This document shows, piece after piece, positions 63,837 to 64,000 of a stretch of DNA of 64,000 nt. Position numbers and translations under genes: made by a program. Where the stretch lies: contig NZ_SNUH01000001.1 of assembly GCF_012027355.1 (NCBI RefSeq), positions 558,001 through 622,000 of the forward strand. Reading direction: 5' to 3'. Source of the stretch: Thermococcus sp. M36 (GTDB lineage: Archaea > Methanobacteriota_B > Thermococci > Thermococcales > Thermococcaceae). How positions within the stretch are numbered: the stretch's first letter is position 1; the number at the start of each line of letters is the position of its first letter. The notes below the pieces were generated by a model. The model worked only from the letters and a program-made list of their open reading frames with translations, ran no database searches and was not told the DNA's origin.

Positions 63837-64000
63837 CCCCATTCCTTTTCTTATCCTGTTTGCTGGATAGGGTGTTTGCACGTCCAGGGTCCTACCGGTT
63901 CAGGATGTTCCAAACTGTTTCATCCCTGCTGCCCACCCCCAGGCCCGCTGATACGGCCGGGCGCTGTGTTCTTTTGTAACACATCCACCTCCGGGTGCTT
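63837..64000. other. Right edge of window, no supported gene
   Basis: There is no protein-like frame of useful length. A TGTGTT-CTTTTGT-AACACA inverted repeat lies near 63968-63986, and GGAGGTGG on the - strand near 63985-63995 could be a ribosome-binding site of a - strand gene, but what follows does not look like a protein. Confidence 0.35.

Overview
The window is a gene-dense stretch of a Thermococcus-like euryarchaeal chromosome (order Thermococcales). It carries ribose-1,5-bisphosphate isomerase, NOP5/fibrillarin, TBP, aMBF1, SRP19, Hel308, indolepyruvate:ferredoxin oxidoreductase with an ADP-forming acyl-CoA synthetase alpha subunit, an Mrp antiporter operon in the order seen in Thermococcales membrane hydrogenases, and an NfnSL-type oxidoreductase with SurR-like promoter sites. 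Promoters are archaeal (BRE/TATA such as CGAAAGnnTTTATA), and many genes start a fixed distance after GGTGA or GGAGG.

Layout. 1-11.8 kb is core metabolism and information processing: an MarC-type transporter (partial), OsmC, a radical SAM protein, a glutamine-amidotransferase-like protein without its catalytic Cys and His, an aminotransferase, the AMP-pathway isomerase, nop5-flpA, the thiolase/HMG-CoA synthase/DUF35 trio of the mevalonate pathway, and aMBF1. 11.9-14.2 kb is an AT-richer accessory patch: an RNase J-like metallo-beta-lactamase, a small unknown protein and a broken AAA ATPase. 14.2-16.5 kb holds a GT2/EamA pair and TBP. 16.5-24.1 kb is an accessory island: an IS607-type element (tnpA/tnpB with a 3' hairpin), an archaeal ATPase bracketed by paired 16-bp palindromes, and an McrB/McrC-type restriction locus whose mcrB is split by an in-frame TAA.

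24.1-28.1 kb is the aromatic 2-oxoacid oxidation operon (ACS alpha, IorA, IorB). 28.3-34 kb holds an UPF0173 hydrolase, a membrane-anchored winged-helix regulator with a putative cell-wall-binding ectodomain, a C2H2 microprotein, unknown proteins, a GT4 and a UbiA-type prenyltransferase. 34-35.5 kb has two polyamine genes. 35.7-41.1 kb has a CPA2 antiporter, an ACT-domain protein and the eight-gene Mrp operon. 41.2-46.8 kb has gcvH, an intergenic segment with a good C/D box sRNA candidate, nfnSL, trmI, srp19 and a stand-alone Lrp-type sensor domain.

47-53.4 kb is a peptide ABC transporter operon whose lipoprotein receptor appears circularly permuted. 53.4-58.1 kb has an unknown protein, hel308, a small kinase, a ZIP transporter and an UPF0201 protein. 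58.1-61.1 kb is a five-gene operon (two membrane proteins, XRE regulator, ABC ATPase, ABC-2 permease) with two tandem palindromic operators beside its TATA box. The end holds tRNA-Leu(TAG), a second C/D sRNA candidate, a lipoate-protein ligase (which could serve GcvH), taw3, tRNA-His(GTG) and a DUF302 protein.

No CRISPR array or rRNA was seen. The most unusual items are the permuted receptor, the palindrome-bracketed ATPase, the XRE/ABC operator array, the stop-interrupted mcrB and the ectodomain-TM-winged-helix regulator. All family assignments come from reading motifs; none was checked by database search.
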